A stretch of 6,211 nucleotides of DNA from JAYUHK01 sp043767025 (GCA_043767025.1 JAYUHK010000230.1:1-6211), one strand, 5' to 3'; shown: positions 1 to 5,113, numbered from the stretch's first letter. Translations and numbers: made by a program. The notes: a model not told the origin generated them from the letters alone.

Positions 1-2
1 AA

Positions 3-98
3 CAAGGCATTTTTGAGGCGCAACGCAGGGCGTTGAAACGAAAAAATAACGCAGTGATTGGTTGTAATTTAGCAGAAAAAATGAGTAGTTTATTTTAG
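3..98 (+). CDS. possible 3' end of an unidentified plus-strand gene
   Basis: A plus-strand frame is open from the window edge and ends at a TAG at 96-98, ten bases before the pyrH stop codon on the other strand. It gives 31 residues, hydrophilic and basic in the first half (AQRRALKRKNN), ending in AEKMSSLF. I do not recognise the family. If real, it is the C-terminus of a gene convergent with pyrH. An open frame of this length is not rare by chance, and the start lies outside the window, so the call rests mainly on the tidy convergent spacing. No frr start (the usual pyrH neighbour) is visible on the minus strand here, and no convincing terminator separates the two stop codons. Confidence 0.3.
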   Translation, partial: QGIFEAQRRALKRKNNAVIGCNLAEKMSSLF

Positions 99-108
99 AC
101 GCACTTCT

Positions 109-822
109 TCACCCTTGCACCAAAGTCCCGATGTGTTCGCCAGCGATAATTCTTTTCAAATTGTCTTTCTGATTGATGTCAAAAACGATAATTGGAAGGT
201 TGTTTTCTTGGCAGAGCGTGAAAGCCGTCATATCCATCACGTTGAGTCCCAACGAGATGACGCGAGCGAATGAAATAGTATCGAATTTGGTAGCGGTTGG
301 GTCTTTTTCGGGGTCGGCAGTATAAACGCCGTCCACGCGAGTGCCTTTCAAGATGACTTCGGCGTTGATTTCGTTGGCGCGCAGAGCGGCGGCGGAGTCG
401 GTCGTAAAGTACGGACTGCCTGTGCCTGCACTAAAAATAACTACTCGATTTTTTTCTAAATGCCGAATGGCGCGACGGCGAATGTACGGCTCTGCGATTT
501 GCTTCATTTCGATAGCCGAAATAAGTCGTGTATGAACTTTCAGAGTTTCCAGCGCACTTTGAATCGCCATTCCGTTGATGACGGTCGCCATCATGCCCAT
601 GTAGTCGCCTTGCACGCGCTCGATGCCCGACTTGGTGGCTTGCAACCCGCGAAAGATATTCCCGCCGCCAATCACGACAGCTACCTCTACGCCCATATCT
701 ATCAATTCTTTGATTTGAGCGGCGTAATAACTCAACATATCGGCTTCGATGCCAAATTTTTGGTCGCCCATCAAGGATTCGCCGCTGAGTTTTAGGAGTA
801 TGCGTTTGTACTTAATTGCCAT
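109..822 (-). CDS. pyrH: UMP kinase (uridylate kinase)
   Basis: Cytosolic UMP kinase of the amino acid kinase superfamily. It phosphorylates UMP to UDP with ATP in pyrimidine nucleotide synthesis and is normally essential in bacteria. The 237 residues match the usual family length and are intact. Visible motifs are the N-terminal LKLSGE (10-15), the glycine-rich VIGGGNIFRG (50-59), DYMGMMATVING (73-84), GTGSPYFTTDSAA (133-145) and the nucleotide-site stretch KGTRVDGVYTADP (159-171). The start at 822 gives the usual MAIKYKRILLKLSGE beginning. There is no Shine-Dalgarno sequence; the leader is AT-rich, as in the neighbouring genes. The gene follows a DUF5615 gene whose reading frame overlaps its first 11 bases, so it is probably co-transcribed with that module. 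tsf lies further upstream behind an intrinsic terminator. Confidence 0.98.
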   Translation of the reverse strand: MAIKYKRILLKLSGESLMGDQKFGIEADMLSYYAAQIKELIDMGVEVAVVIGGGNIFRGLQATKSGIERVQGDYMGMMATVINGMAIQSALETLKVHTRLISAIEMKQIAEPYIRRRAIRHLEKNRVVIFSAGTGSPYFTTDSAAALRANEINAEVILKGTRVDGVYTADPEKDPTATKFDTISFARVISLGLNVMDMTAFTLCQENNLPIIVFDINQKDNLKRIIAGEHIGTLVQG

Positions 823-1183
823 TTACAAAATTTAATTTTTTGATTCGTGTTTGCTGGGAAGAAATTACGGAAAATGAATTTTGCATTTCGTATATATTTT
901 TTTCAATAGATTCCGTACATATCGTCATTTTTTGGATAGATGACATTCCGATAAGGCGGACTAAAATAACACCAAAATGTATTTTCTTCATACGATACAC
1001 CAATTCTCCGAAATCTTTATCTTCGGTAATTAGTATTGCATTATTTTTTACGGCTATGGATAAAACTTCCTCGTCGCTAATTCCGGAGTAAGTTTCTAAT
1101 ATAGAAATTACTGAAAACCCTTTCTGTCTTAACGATTTAATTATTGAAAAATCTAAATTCTCGTCAGCTATTAATTGTATCAT
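812..1183 (-). CDS. DUF5615 family PIN-like protein, putative toxin of a toxin-antitoxin pair
   Basis: A 123-residue protein resembling the DUF5615 family, PIN-like nuclease folds usually found next to a DUF433 gene. Family signatures are the N-terminal LIADENL (4-10; acidic D7, E8), GISDEEVLSIA (34-44), LITEDKDFGELVY (51-63; D55 and D57 as likely further acidic active-site residues), GVILVRL (71-77) and a C-terminal FSVIS...RIKKL. All look intact, so it is not an evident pseudogene. Its ATG overlaps the TGA of the DUF433 gene (ATGA at 1180-1183), which implies translational coupling. Its own stop lies inside pyrH (11-bp overlap), and the last residues (about IKKLNFVNGN) are encoded by the direct repeat that also forms the pyrH leader. 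GC is low: 111 of 360 bases over 841-1200 by hand count, against roughly 46% in sampled parts of pyrH. RNase or toxin activity is inferred from the family. Confidence 0.85.
   Translation of the reverse strand: MIQLIADENLDFSIIKSLRQKGFSVISILETYSGISDEEVLSIAVKNNAILITEDKDFGELVYRMKKIHFGVILVRLIGMSSIQKMTICTESIEKNIYEMQNSFSVISSQQTRIKKLNFVNGN
820..845 (-). repeat. 26-bp direct repeat, copy 2 (pyrH leader and toxin 3' end)
   Basis: This copy matches 1411-1436 at 25 of 26 positions; the only difference is C at 826 against A at 1417. On the minus strand it reads AATCAAAAAATTAAATTTT, then one variable base, and ends on the pyrH ATG. The same bases encode most of the C-terminal tail of the DUF5615 protein. 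The identity stops at both edges. AT-rich leaders are common here, but no other gene start in the window shows this sequence. Confidence 0.85.
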
Positions 1184-1413
1184 ACAAAAATGACAAGTTC
1201 ATTTTTTAATGACAGCGCAGCGTAGAGCAAGCAGGCTTGAATGGACTCATGGGTAATATGCGGATACGCTTCTAAAAGTTGTTGTTCTGTTTCGCCGTAG
1301 GCTAATTTTTCTACAATTAGTTCGACAGGGATTCGCGTACCTTTTATAGTTGGTTTGCCAAACATAATGTTTGGGTGCGTGCTGATATGTTCTTTTAGTT
1401 CAAGCATAAGCAT
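1180..1413 (-). CDS. DUF433 domain protein, putative antitoxin
   Basis: A 77-residue protein with the DUF433 pattern: HPNIMFGKPTIKGTRIPVELI (residues 13-33, with the conserved GKP and GTRI/V core), LAYGETEQQLLEAYPHIT (37-54) and a helix ESIQACLLYAA (56-66). The family is a small helix-turn-helix-like domain regularly encoded just upstream of DUF5615 PIN-like genes and predicted to be the antitoxin, probably binding both its partner and its own promoter. Length is typical. The chosen ATG (1413) is the end of the direct repeat; a second in-frame ATG two codons on (1407) is also possible. The stop codon overlaps the toxin start by four bases. GC is about 40% over 1201-1320 by hand count, higher than in the toxin gene. 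Antitoxin function is inferred from family and arrangement. Confidence 0.85.
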   Translation of the reverse strand: MLMLELKEHISTHPNIMFGKPTIKGTRIPVELIVEKLAYGETEQQLLEAYPHITHESIQACLLYAALSLKNELVIFV

Positions 1414-1436
1414 TTAAAAAATTTAATTTTTTGATT
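1411..1436 (-). repeat. 26-bp direct repeat, copy 1 (leader of the DUF433 gene)
   Basis: Partner of 820-845, in the same orientation, 591 bp away, with 25 of 26 bases identical. It ends on the ATG of the DUF433 gene just as the other copy ends on the pyrH ATG, so the two copies frame the two-gene module. It is AT-rich and has no ribosome binding motif of the Shine-Dalgarno type. Confidence 0.85.
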
Positions 1437-1473
1437 GTCCGCTACGAGCTGCGCCAAGACGTTGCAAATAAAC
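1437..1473 (-). promoter_or_regulatory. probable leader and promoter region of the DUF433-DUF5615-pyrH unit
   Basis: This 37-bp stretch between the tsf terminator and the direct repeat is GC-richer (about 57%) than its surroundings. Because the terminator precedes it, a promoter for the downstream module and pyrH would be expected here. The best -7 candidate on the minus strand is TTTATTTG at 1464-1471, one mismatch from TAnnTTTG, with no clear -33 TTG at the right distance. The promoter assignment is weak. Confidence 0.25.
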
Positions 1474-1516
1474 AAAAAAAAAGCGATTTCGAGTACTACC
1501 GAAATCGCTTTTTTTT
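1474..1516 (-). terminator. intrinsic terminator after tsf
   Basis: A perfect 9-bp stem, GCGATTTCG at 1483-1491 and CGAAATCGC at 1500-1508, encloses an 8-nt loop. It is flanked by nine A on the left and eight T on the right, so the A/T tracts can extend the stem and it could work in both directions. On the minus strand it starts 8 bases after the tsf stop codon and ends in a run of nine U. It should close the ribosomal/tsf transcript before the DUF433 module. Confidence 0.9.
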
Positions 1517-1523
1517 ATTTTTA

Positions 1524-2375
1524 TTAACCCAACATTACGTGTTTGAAGTCCGTAACGGTCAAGCCTTTTTTTACGCCGTCCAAATATTGTGCAACGGTCT
1601 TGCTGCCGTCTTTCACAAAATCCTGTGATAGCAAAGTGCTTTCTTTGAAAAACTTATTGAGGCGACCATTTGCTATTTGGTCTACCATAGCTTCTGCTTT
1701 GCCTTCTGCGCGAGTCTGCTCTCTGTAGATTTCCAATTCGCGCTCGATAGTAGCTGCACTCACACTGTCTTTCGTGACTGCTACGGGTTTCATCGCCGCC
1801 ACTTGCATAGCTACGTCTTTTCCTGCCTCCATCAACTCTGGACCTTCGAGGTTCAGCGCCACGAGTACGCCCGCGCGGTAGCCACTGTGAATGTAAGGTA
1901 ATACCTGACCTGCGCCTGCTGCGGTTTCGATTTTTTCGTATTGTGCCAGCTCGATTTTTTCTCCTATAACGCCGACTTGCTCTGCTACTTTTTCGCTCAC
2001 CGTCACGCCGTCGGCGTAAGGCAAAGCCAAAAGTGCTTCCAGATTGGCTGGAAGATTTTTGAGTGCGATGTCTGCAAGACTTTTCGCCAGATTGACGAAG
2101 CCTTCATTTTTTGCTACGAAATCGGTTTCTGAACTCAATCGGATAATGATTCCGTTGTTGCGATTGGCGGAAGTAAGAGCCATTACGACTCCTTCTTTTG
2201 CGTCGCGGTCGGCGCGTTTGATAGATAATTTTTGACCTTGCTTGCGCAAGAAGTCAATAGCGGCTTCAAAATCGCCACTGCTTTCCGTGAGTGCTTTTTT
2301 GCACTCCATCATGCCCGCTCCGGTCATATCGCGCAATTTTTTTACGTCTGCTGCCGAGATTGCTATTTCGCTCAT
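1524..2375 (-). CDS. tsf: translation elongation factor Ts
   Basis: EF-Ts, the cytosolic guanine nucleotide exchange factor that releases GDP from EF-Tu during elongation. The 283 residues fit the family. Residues 1-50 form the UBA-like N-terminal domain with VKKLRDMTGAGMMECKKAL (11-29) and FEAAIDFLRKQG (36-47). The core begins near KEGVV (60-64) and carries the diagnostic TDFVAKNEGF (84-93) that contacts EF-Tu. Later blocks are HSGYRAGVLVALN and VAMQVAAMKPVAV, followed by a coiled-coil-like charged helix and TVAQYLDGVKKGLTVTDFKHVMLG at the C-terminus. The start at 2375 fits the N-terminal domain; upstream there is only an A/T-rich leader. It follows rpsB in the usual order after a 111-bp gap with a dyad hairpin, and an intrinsic terminator follows it directly. 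Confidence 0.98.
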   Translation of the reverse strand: MSEIAISAADVKKLRDMTGAGMMECKKALTESSGDFEAAIDFLRKQGQKLSIKRADRDAKEGVVMALTSANRNNGIIIRLSSETDFVAKNEGFVNLAKSLADIALKNLPANLEALLALPYADGVTVSEKVAEQVGVIGEKIELAQYEKIETAAGAGQVLPYIHSGYRAGVLVALNLEGPELMEAGKDVAMQVAAMKPVAVTKDSVSAATIERELEIYREQTRAEGKAEAMVDQIANGRLNKFFKESTLLSQDFVKDGSKTVAQYLDGVKKGLTVTDFKHVMLG

Positions 2376-2427
2376 TTTATTTTATTTTAAAAAAGTAAAA
2401 AATTAGGTTTTGAAATATTGTATAAAA

Positions 2428-2464
2428 ACTATTTTATACTACCAAAATAGCAGTATAAAATAGT
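2428..2464 (-). promoter_or_regulatory. 13-bp inverted repeat between rpsB and tsf (attenuator or operator candidate)
   Basis: ACTATTTTATACT at 2428-2440 is perfectly complementary to AGTATAAAATAGT at 2452-2464 across an 11-nt spacer. On the minus-strand transcript the second arm runs into a short U-run (GUUUUUAUAC), so it could act as a weak terminator or processing hairpin that lowers tsf relative to rpsB. Only two pairs per arm are G-C, so a protein-binding dyad is an equally good reading. No Bacteroidota-type promoter was found in this gap. Confidence 0.5.
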
Positions 2465-2486
2465 CAATATTCGATATCATTCCTTA

Positions 2487-3218
2487 TTATTCTGCGGTGG
2501 CTGCTGTTGCTTCCTCCTCGCCTTTGAGTGACTTGCGGTCGTCCAGACCTTGCTTGATAGCTTCTACCATATAGTTCACGATGAGCGAGATGGAGCGAGA
2601 AGCATCGTCGTTGGACGGGATTGCGAAATCAACGGTAGTCGGGTCAGAGTTGGTATCTACCATACCGAAAGTCTTGATGCCCAAGCGTTTGGACTCTGCC
2701 AAAGCGATGTGTTCGTGCGAAATATCTACCAAAAACACTGCCGATGGCAAGCGGTTGAGGTTGGCGATACCACCCAATACTTTTTCGAGTTTGATGCGCT
2801 CGCGGTCCATCATCAAGCGTTCTTTCTTCGTAATGGTGACGTTTGCGGTGTCTGCCAACATCTTTTCGATGTTTTGCATTTTTTTGACGGACTTACGGAC
2901 GGTCGCAAAGTTGGTCATCATACCTCCCAACCAACGCTCGGTGGTGTAAGGCATATTGACGCTTTGTGCGGCTCTCGTAACGATTTCGCGCGCTTGCTTT
3001 TTGGTAGCGACGAACATGATTTTTTTACCCGCTTTTGCCATTTGGCGCATTGCGGCAGCGGCTGTTTCGAGCGCGTCGGAAGTGCGATTGAGGTCAATGA
3101 TGTGGATGCCTTTGCGCTCCATAAAAATATTGGGTTGCATCTTGGGGTTCCACTTGCGTTTCATGTGACCGAAGTGTACGCCAGCATCTAAAAGCTCTTT
3201 ATATGAAGGTTTTTCCAT
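2487..3218 (-). CDS. rpsB: 30S ribosomal protein S2
   Basis: S2 of the small ribosomal subunit, which binds late on the head/body of the 30S near the S1 docking site. The 243 residues are close to the E. coli length. Hallmarks are LLDAGVHFGHMKRKWNPKM (9-27), PNIFMERKGIHIIDL (29-43), FVATKKQAREIV (69-80), ERWLGGMMTNFATVRKSV (94-111), the coiled-coil-like region with KKERLMMDRERIKLEK, and VFLVDISHEHIALAESKRLGI with VDTNSDPTTVDFAIPSNDDA near the end. A short acidic, alanine-rich tail (GEEEATAATAE) closes the protein. The start at 3218 matches the conserved N-terminus; there is no Shine-Dalgarno sequence. It lies between rpsI (119-bp gap with a long hairpin) and tsf (111-bp gap), the usual order in this phylum. 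Confidence 0.98.
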   Translation of the reverse strand: MEKPSYKELLDAGVHFGHMKRKWNPKMQPNIFMERKGIHIIDLNRTSDALETAAAAMRQMAKAGKKIMFVATKKQAREIVTRAAQSVNMPYTTERWLGGMMTNFATVRKSVKKMQNIEKMLADTANVTITKKERLMMDRERIKLEKVLGGIANLNRLPSAVFLVDISHEHIALAESKRLGIKTFGMVDTNSDPTTVDFAIPSNDDASRSISLIVNYMVEAIKQGLDDRKSLKGEEEATAATAE

Positions 3219-3243
3219 TATATGATTAGAAATTTTTGTAATG

Positions 3244-3322
3244 AAATAAAAGGATTTCTTTCAGGCGACCATTTTTTTTTACAAAAAATAAAAAAAACGA
3301 TGTCGCGCAGGAAGTAAAATCC
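3244..3322 (-). terminator. long hairpin between rpsI and rpsB, terminator or attenuator
   Basis: Arms pair as a nested, interrupted stem: 3252-3257 with 3317-3322 (GGATTT/AAATCC), a short stretch around 3258-3264 with 3307-3314, 3265-3269 with 3302-3306 (GCGAC/GTCGC), then a T-run at 3272-3280 with an A-run at 3290-3297 around a 9-nt loop. On the minus-strand transcript it begins 15 bases after the rpsI stop and is followed by UUUUAUUU, as in an intrinsic terminator. Since rpsB and tsf follow without an obvious new promoter, partial read-through or a regulatory leader of rpsB is also possible. Confidence 0.6.
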
Positions 3323-3337
3323 ATCGAATATAAAATA

Positions 3338-3724
3338 TTAACGCTTGCTGAATTGGAAGCTCTTTCTTGCTTTTGGGCGACCGAATTTCTTGCGTTCTAC
3401 CTCGCGGCTGTCGCGGGTAAGGAATTTTTTTACTTTTAGTGGTTTGCGGAACTCTTCGTTCACTTTGAGCAGTGCGCGAGAGATGCCCAAACGCACCGCT
3501 TCGGTTTGTCCTTTGTAACCGCCACCATGTACGTTTACATTTACGTCATAAATAGCACTCACTTCTACTGTTGCCATCGGGTCAGTGACGTTGTGCTGGA
3601 CGTGTTGTTGAGGGAAGTAATCTTTGTAATCCTTACCATTGACGGTAATTTTTCCCTCTCCTTTCATAAGATAGACGCGAGCTACTGCTGCCTTTCTTCT
3701 ACCTACTGCGTTGATCATTTCCAT
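3338..3724 (-). CDS. rpsI: 30S ribosomal protein S9
   Basis: S9 of the small subunit head, whose C-terminal tail reaches the P-site tRNA. The 128 residues are typical. Visible are INAVGRRKAAVARVYL (4-19), GKITVNGKDYKDYFP, VNVNVHGGGYKGQTEAVRLGISRALL in the middle, and the very basic tail REVERKKFGRPKARKSFQFSKR that ends in the invariant SKR. The chosen ATG (3724) gives MEMINAVGRRK; the ATG at 3718, two codons later, could also serve. It follows rplM after a 25-bp A/T-rich gap, the near-universal rplM-rpsI pair, and is surely co-transcribed with it from the promoter upstream of rplM. Confidence 0.98.
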   Translation of the reverse strand: MEMINAVGRRKAAVARVYLMKGEGKITVNGKDYKDYFPQQHVQHNVTDPMATVEVSAIYDVNVNVHGGGYKGQTEAVRLGISRALLKVNEEFRKPLKVKKFLTRDSREVERKKFGRPKARKSFQFSKR

Positions 3725-3749
3725 ATTGAGAAAATAAATTTTTTTTTAA

Positions 3750-4193
3750 TTAGAAGTTAAACGGCTGTGGTTTTTGTGCTTGGTGCGTGTGTTCGGAGCC
3801 TGCATAGACGAACATTTTTTTTATCATCGCACGACCCAATTTGGTCTTTGGCAACATTCCTCTGACTGCGTTTTCTACGATTGCGTGTGGCTTTTTTGCC
3901 ATCAGGCTTTCGGCTTTGGTTCTTTTCAAACCGCCCGGATAGAGGGAATAGTTGAGGTATTCTTTGTCCGCCATTTTGTTGCCTGTGAAGCGAACTTTGT
4001 CCGCATTGAGGACGATTACATAGTCACCACAGTCCACATGGGGCGTGAATGACGGCTTGTGTTTGCCGCGTAGTACGTGCGCAATTTTGGAGCATAGGCG
4101 ACCTACGATTTCTCCTTCTGCATCAATCACATACCATTTATGCTCTACGGTTTCTGCGTTGGCAGATACGGTTTTGTAGCTAAGTGTATTCAC
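3750..4193 (-). CDS. rplM: 50S ribosomal protein L13
   Basis: L13, an early-assembly protein of the large subunit that binds 23S rRNA. The 147 residues match the family and the N-terminus TLSYKTVSAN is of the Bacteroidota type. Blocks seen are WYVIDAEGEIVGRLCSKIAHVLRGKHKPSFTPH split over residues 20-52, CGDYVIVLNADKVRFTGNK, YPGGLK, and the C-terminal VRGMLPKTKLGRAMIKKMFVYAGSEHTHQAQKP. The start is a GTG at 4191-4193; no in-frame ATG fits the conserved N-terminus, and nothing upstream resembles L13. It is the first gene of the minus-strand ribosomal block, with a 110-nt leader carrying a hairpin and a clear promoter, so expression may be set by L13 feedback or attenuation there (inference). 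Confidence 0.97.
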   Translation of the reverse strand: MNTLSYKTVSANAETVEHKWYVIDAEGEIVGRLCSKIAHVLRGKHKPSFTPHVDCGDYVIVLNADKVRFTGNKMADKEYLNYSLYPGGLKRTKAESLMAKKPHAIVENAVRGMLPKTKLGRAMIKKMFVYAGSEHTHQAQKPQPFNF

Positions 4194-4228
4194 AATTGAA
4201 ATTTTTATAAATAAAATAAAATTTTGTA

Positions 4229-4295
4229 CGGATAGTTTATTTTTAGCCCAATCCGAAGCATTTTTCGCAAAAAAGAACGCTGTTTGACCGTTCTT
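4229..4295 (-). promoter_or_regulatory. rplM leader with attenuator-like hairpin
   Basis: On the minus strand AAGAACG (4295-4289) pairs with CGTTCTT (4279-4273) around a 9-nt loop and runs directly into six T (4274-4269), a short intrinsic-terminator shape close to the predicted 5' end of the rplM mRNA. Further down, CGGAT (4255-4251) can pair with ATCCG (4233-4229). Such leaders often regulate ribosomal protein operons, and L13 leaders are known in Firmicutes. I cannot assign this one to a known leader class. Confidence 0.5.
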
Positions 4296-4308
4296 ACTTT
4301 TGAGTGCG

Positions 4309-4339
4309 CAAAGGTAGGTTTATTTTTTTCATAAAACAA
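4309..4339 (-). promoter_or_regulatory. Bacteroidota-type promoter of rplM operon
   Basis: On the minus strand TTG (4339-4337) is followed after exactly 20 bases by TACCTTTG (4316-4309), a full match to the Bacteroidota -33 TTG and -7 TAnnTTTG consensus at the favoured spacing. Transcription would begin near 4303, giving a leader of about 110 nt before the rplM GTG. Confidence 0.8.
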
Positions 4340-4383
4340 TACATTTAGTGAAAATTATTTTTTATTTTTTACTTAAAGTGTTG

Positions 4384-4414
4384 ATAATCAGCATATTTTT
4401 TGATTATTTTTTTT
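4384..4414 (+). terminator. hairpin downstream of the exporter gene, T-run on plus strand
   Basis: ATAATCA (4384-4390) pairs with TGATTAT (4401-4407) over a 10-nt loop, and a T-run follows up to 4414 on the plus strand. It lies 13 bases beyond the minus-strand exporter stop codon, but read in that direction the U-run is missing and an A-run comes first. It may still stabilise or end the exporter mRNA, or block plus-strand transcription. No plus-strand gene ends here. Confidence 0.3.
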
Positions 4415-4426
4415 CTTTGTCGTCTT

Positions 4427-5044
4427 TCATATTGCCTTTCCGATGAGGACGATGCCGAAAATGAGCAGCGCAATGCCAGTGACTCGGCGGAGCATTACTA
4501 TATGTGTGTGTTTTAGGGAACTTCGGAGGCGTTTGGCGAGTAGGACTTTGAGCGTGTCGGTGACGACGAGCGCGCTCAAAAGCGAGCCAAAATAGAGGGA
4601 AGAGTCGCCGCCGTCCATGTTGTTTGGCACTACGACGGTGCTGGTGACGGCGAGCCAAAATAAAATCGAACCCGGATTGAAGCTGTTGATAACGAAACCT
4701 TTGAGCCACAGCGCGGGATAGCTTGATGATTTGACGGTTTGTTTGCCGTCAAAATCGGGTGATTTAGAAAAAAAAGAACTCAACCCAAAAGCAATCAAGA
4801 TGATGCCGCCGATGAGTCCGACCGTCGCGTTGAAACCTGTTTTTTGGGTCAGCGAAGTGATGTAGGAAATACCGATGTGGATACCAAATATCATCACAGT
4901 ATCGCTTGCCCACACGCCCGAGCAGTAGGCGATTCCTGCCCGAAACCCTTGCTCTATACCCGTCTGGATAAGTGCGAAAAAGATAGGTCCGATGAGAAAA
5001 CTCAACCCCAAACCCATCAGTATTCCCTCGTAGATTAGTCCCAT
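4427..5044 (-). CDS. LysE/RhtB family transporter
   Basis: A 205-residue inner-membrane protein of the LysE superfamily, which exports amino acids and related small molecules in exchange for the proton or ion gradient. About six hydrophobic segments are visible (roughly 6-28, 36-62, 72-92, 112-138, 149-170, 186-204). Family marks are GLGLSFLIGPIFFALIQTGI (11-30) with the Gly-Pro in the first helix, GVWASD (43-48), and KGFVINSFNPGSILFW (115-130), the NPxxxxFW block. The loop near 93-110 is charged and polar. The substrate cannot be told from sequence. The start at 5044 puts the first helix at the expected distance. It is a single gene: a promoter candidate lies 31 bp upstream, and the rplM promoter lies beyond its 3' end. 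The neighbours give no functional hint. Confidence 0.88.
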   Translation of the reverse strand: MGLIYEGILMGLGLSFLIGPIFFALIQTGIEQGFRAGIAYCSGVWASDTVMIFGIHIGISYITSLTQKTGFNATVGLIGGIILIAFGLSSFFSKSPDFDGKQTVKSSSYPALWLKGFVINSFNPGSILFWLAVTSTVVVPNNMDGGDSSLYFGSLLSALVVTDTLKVLLAKRLRSSLKHTHIVMLRRVTGIALLIFGIVLIGKAI

Positions 5045-5075
5045 CGTTTTGCTTATTTTGTTGAAAGAATTATTG

Positions 5076-5111
5076 CAAAAATACGCATAATTTTAGAATT
5101 TTTATGGACAA
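5076..5111 (-). promoter_or_regulatory. candidate promoter of the LysE-type exporter
   Basis: TATTTTTG on the minus strand (5083-5076) matches TAnnTTTG fully and ends 31 bp before the start codon. The nearest TTG (5111-5109) is 25 bases upstream, longer than the usual 19-21, so the -33 part is doubtful. Confidence 0.45.
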
Positions 5112-5113
5112 AA

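Noticed and set aside
21..35. 6-bp perfect hairpin CAACGC/GCGTTG near the left edge, considered as the pyrH terminator
   Set aside because: It has a 3-nt loop, lies 74 bases past the pyrH stop, has no U-run in the minus direction, and falls inside the possible plus-strand coding end.
460..795. 111-codon plus-strand frame opposite pyrH
   Set aside because: It is antisense to conserved UMP kinase motifs and has no supporting start context or family resemblance.
812..1413. Considered whether the inserted module is a transposon or insertion sequence
   Set aside because: There is no transposase, no terminal inverted repeats, and the 26-bp repeat is too long and too leader-like to be a normal target-site duplication.
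2550..3191. 213-codon open frame on the plus strand opposite rpsB
   Set aside because: It is fully antisense to the intact, conserved S2 gene, rich in His/Cys/Phe as expected of a shadow frame, and shows no family motif.
3272..3297. T and A homopolymer runs, considered as a sign of assembly error or phase-variable tract
   Set aside because: They are intergenic, pair with each other as part of the rpsI-rpsB hairpin, and no reading frame depends on their length.
4404..4709. 101-codon minus-strand frame overlapping the 3' end of the exporter gene in another frame
   Set aside because: Its composition is dominated by Arg, His and Pro, typical of an out-of-frame reading of a membrane protein gene, and the exporter frame is clearly the real one.
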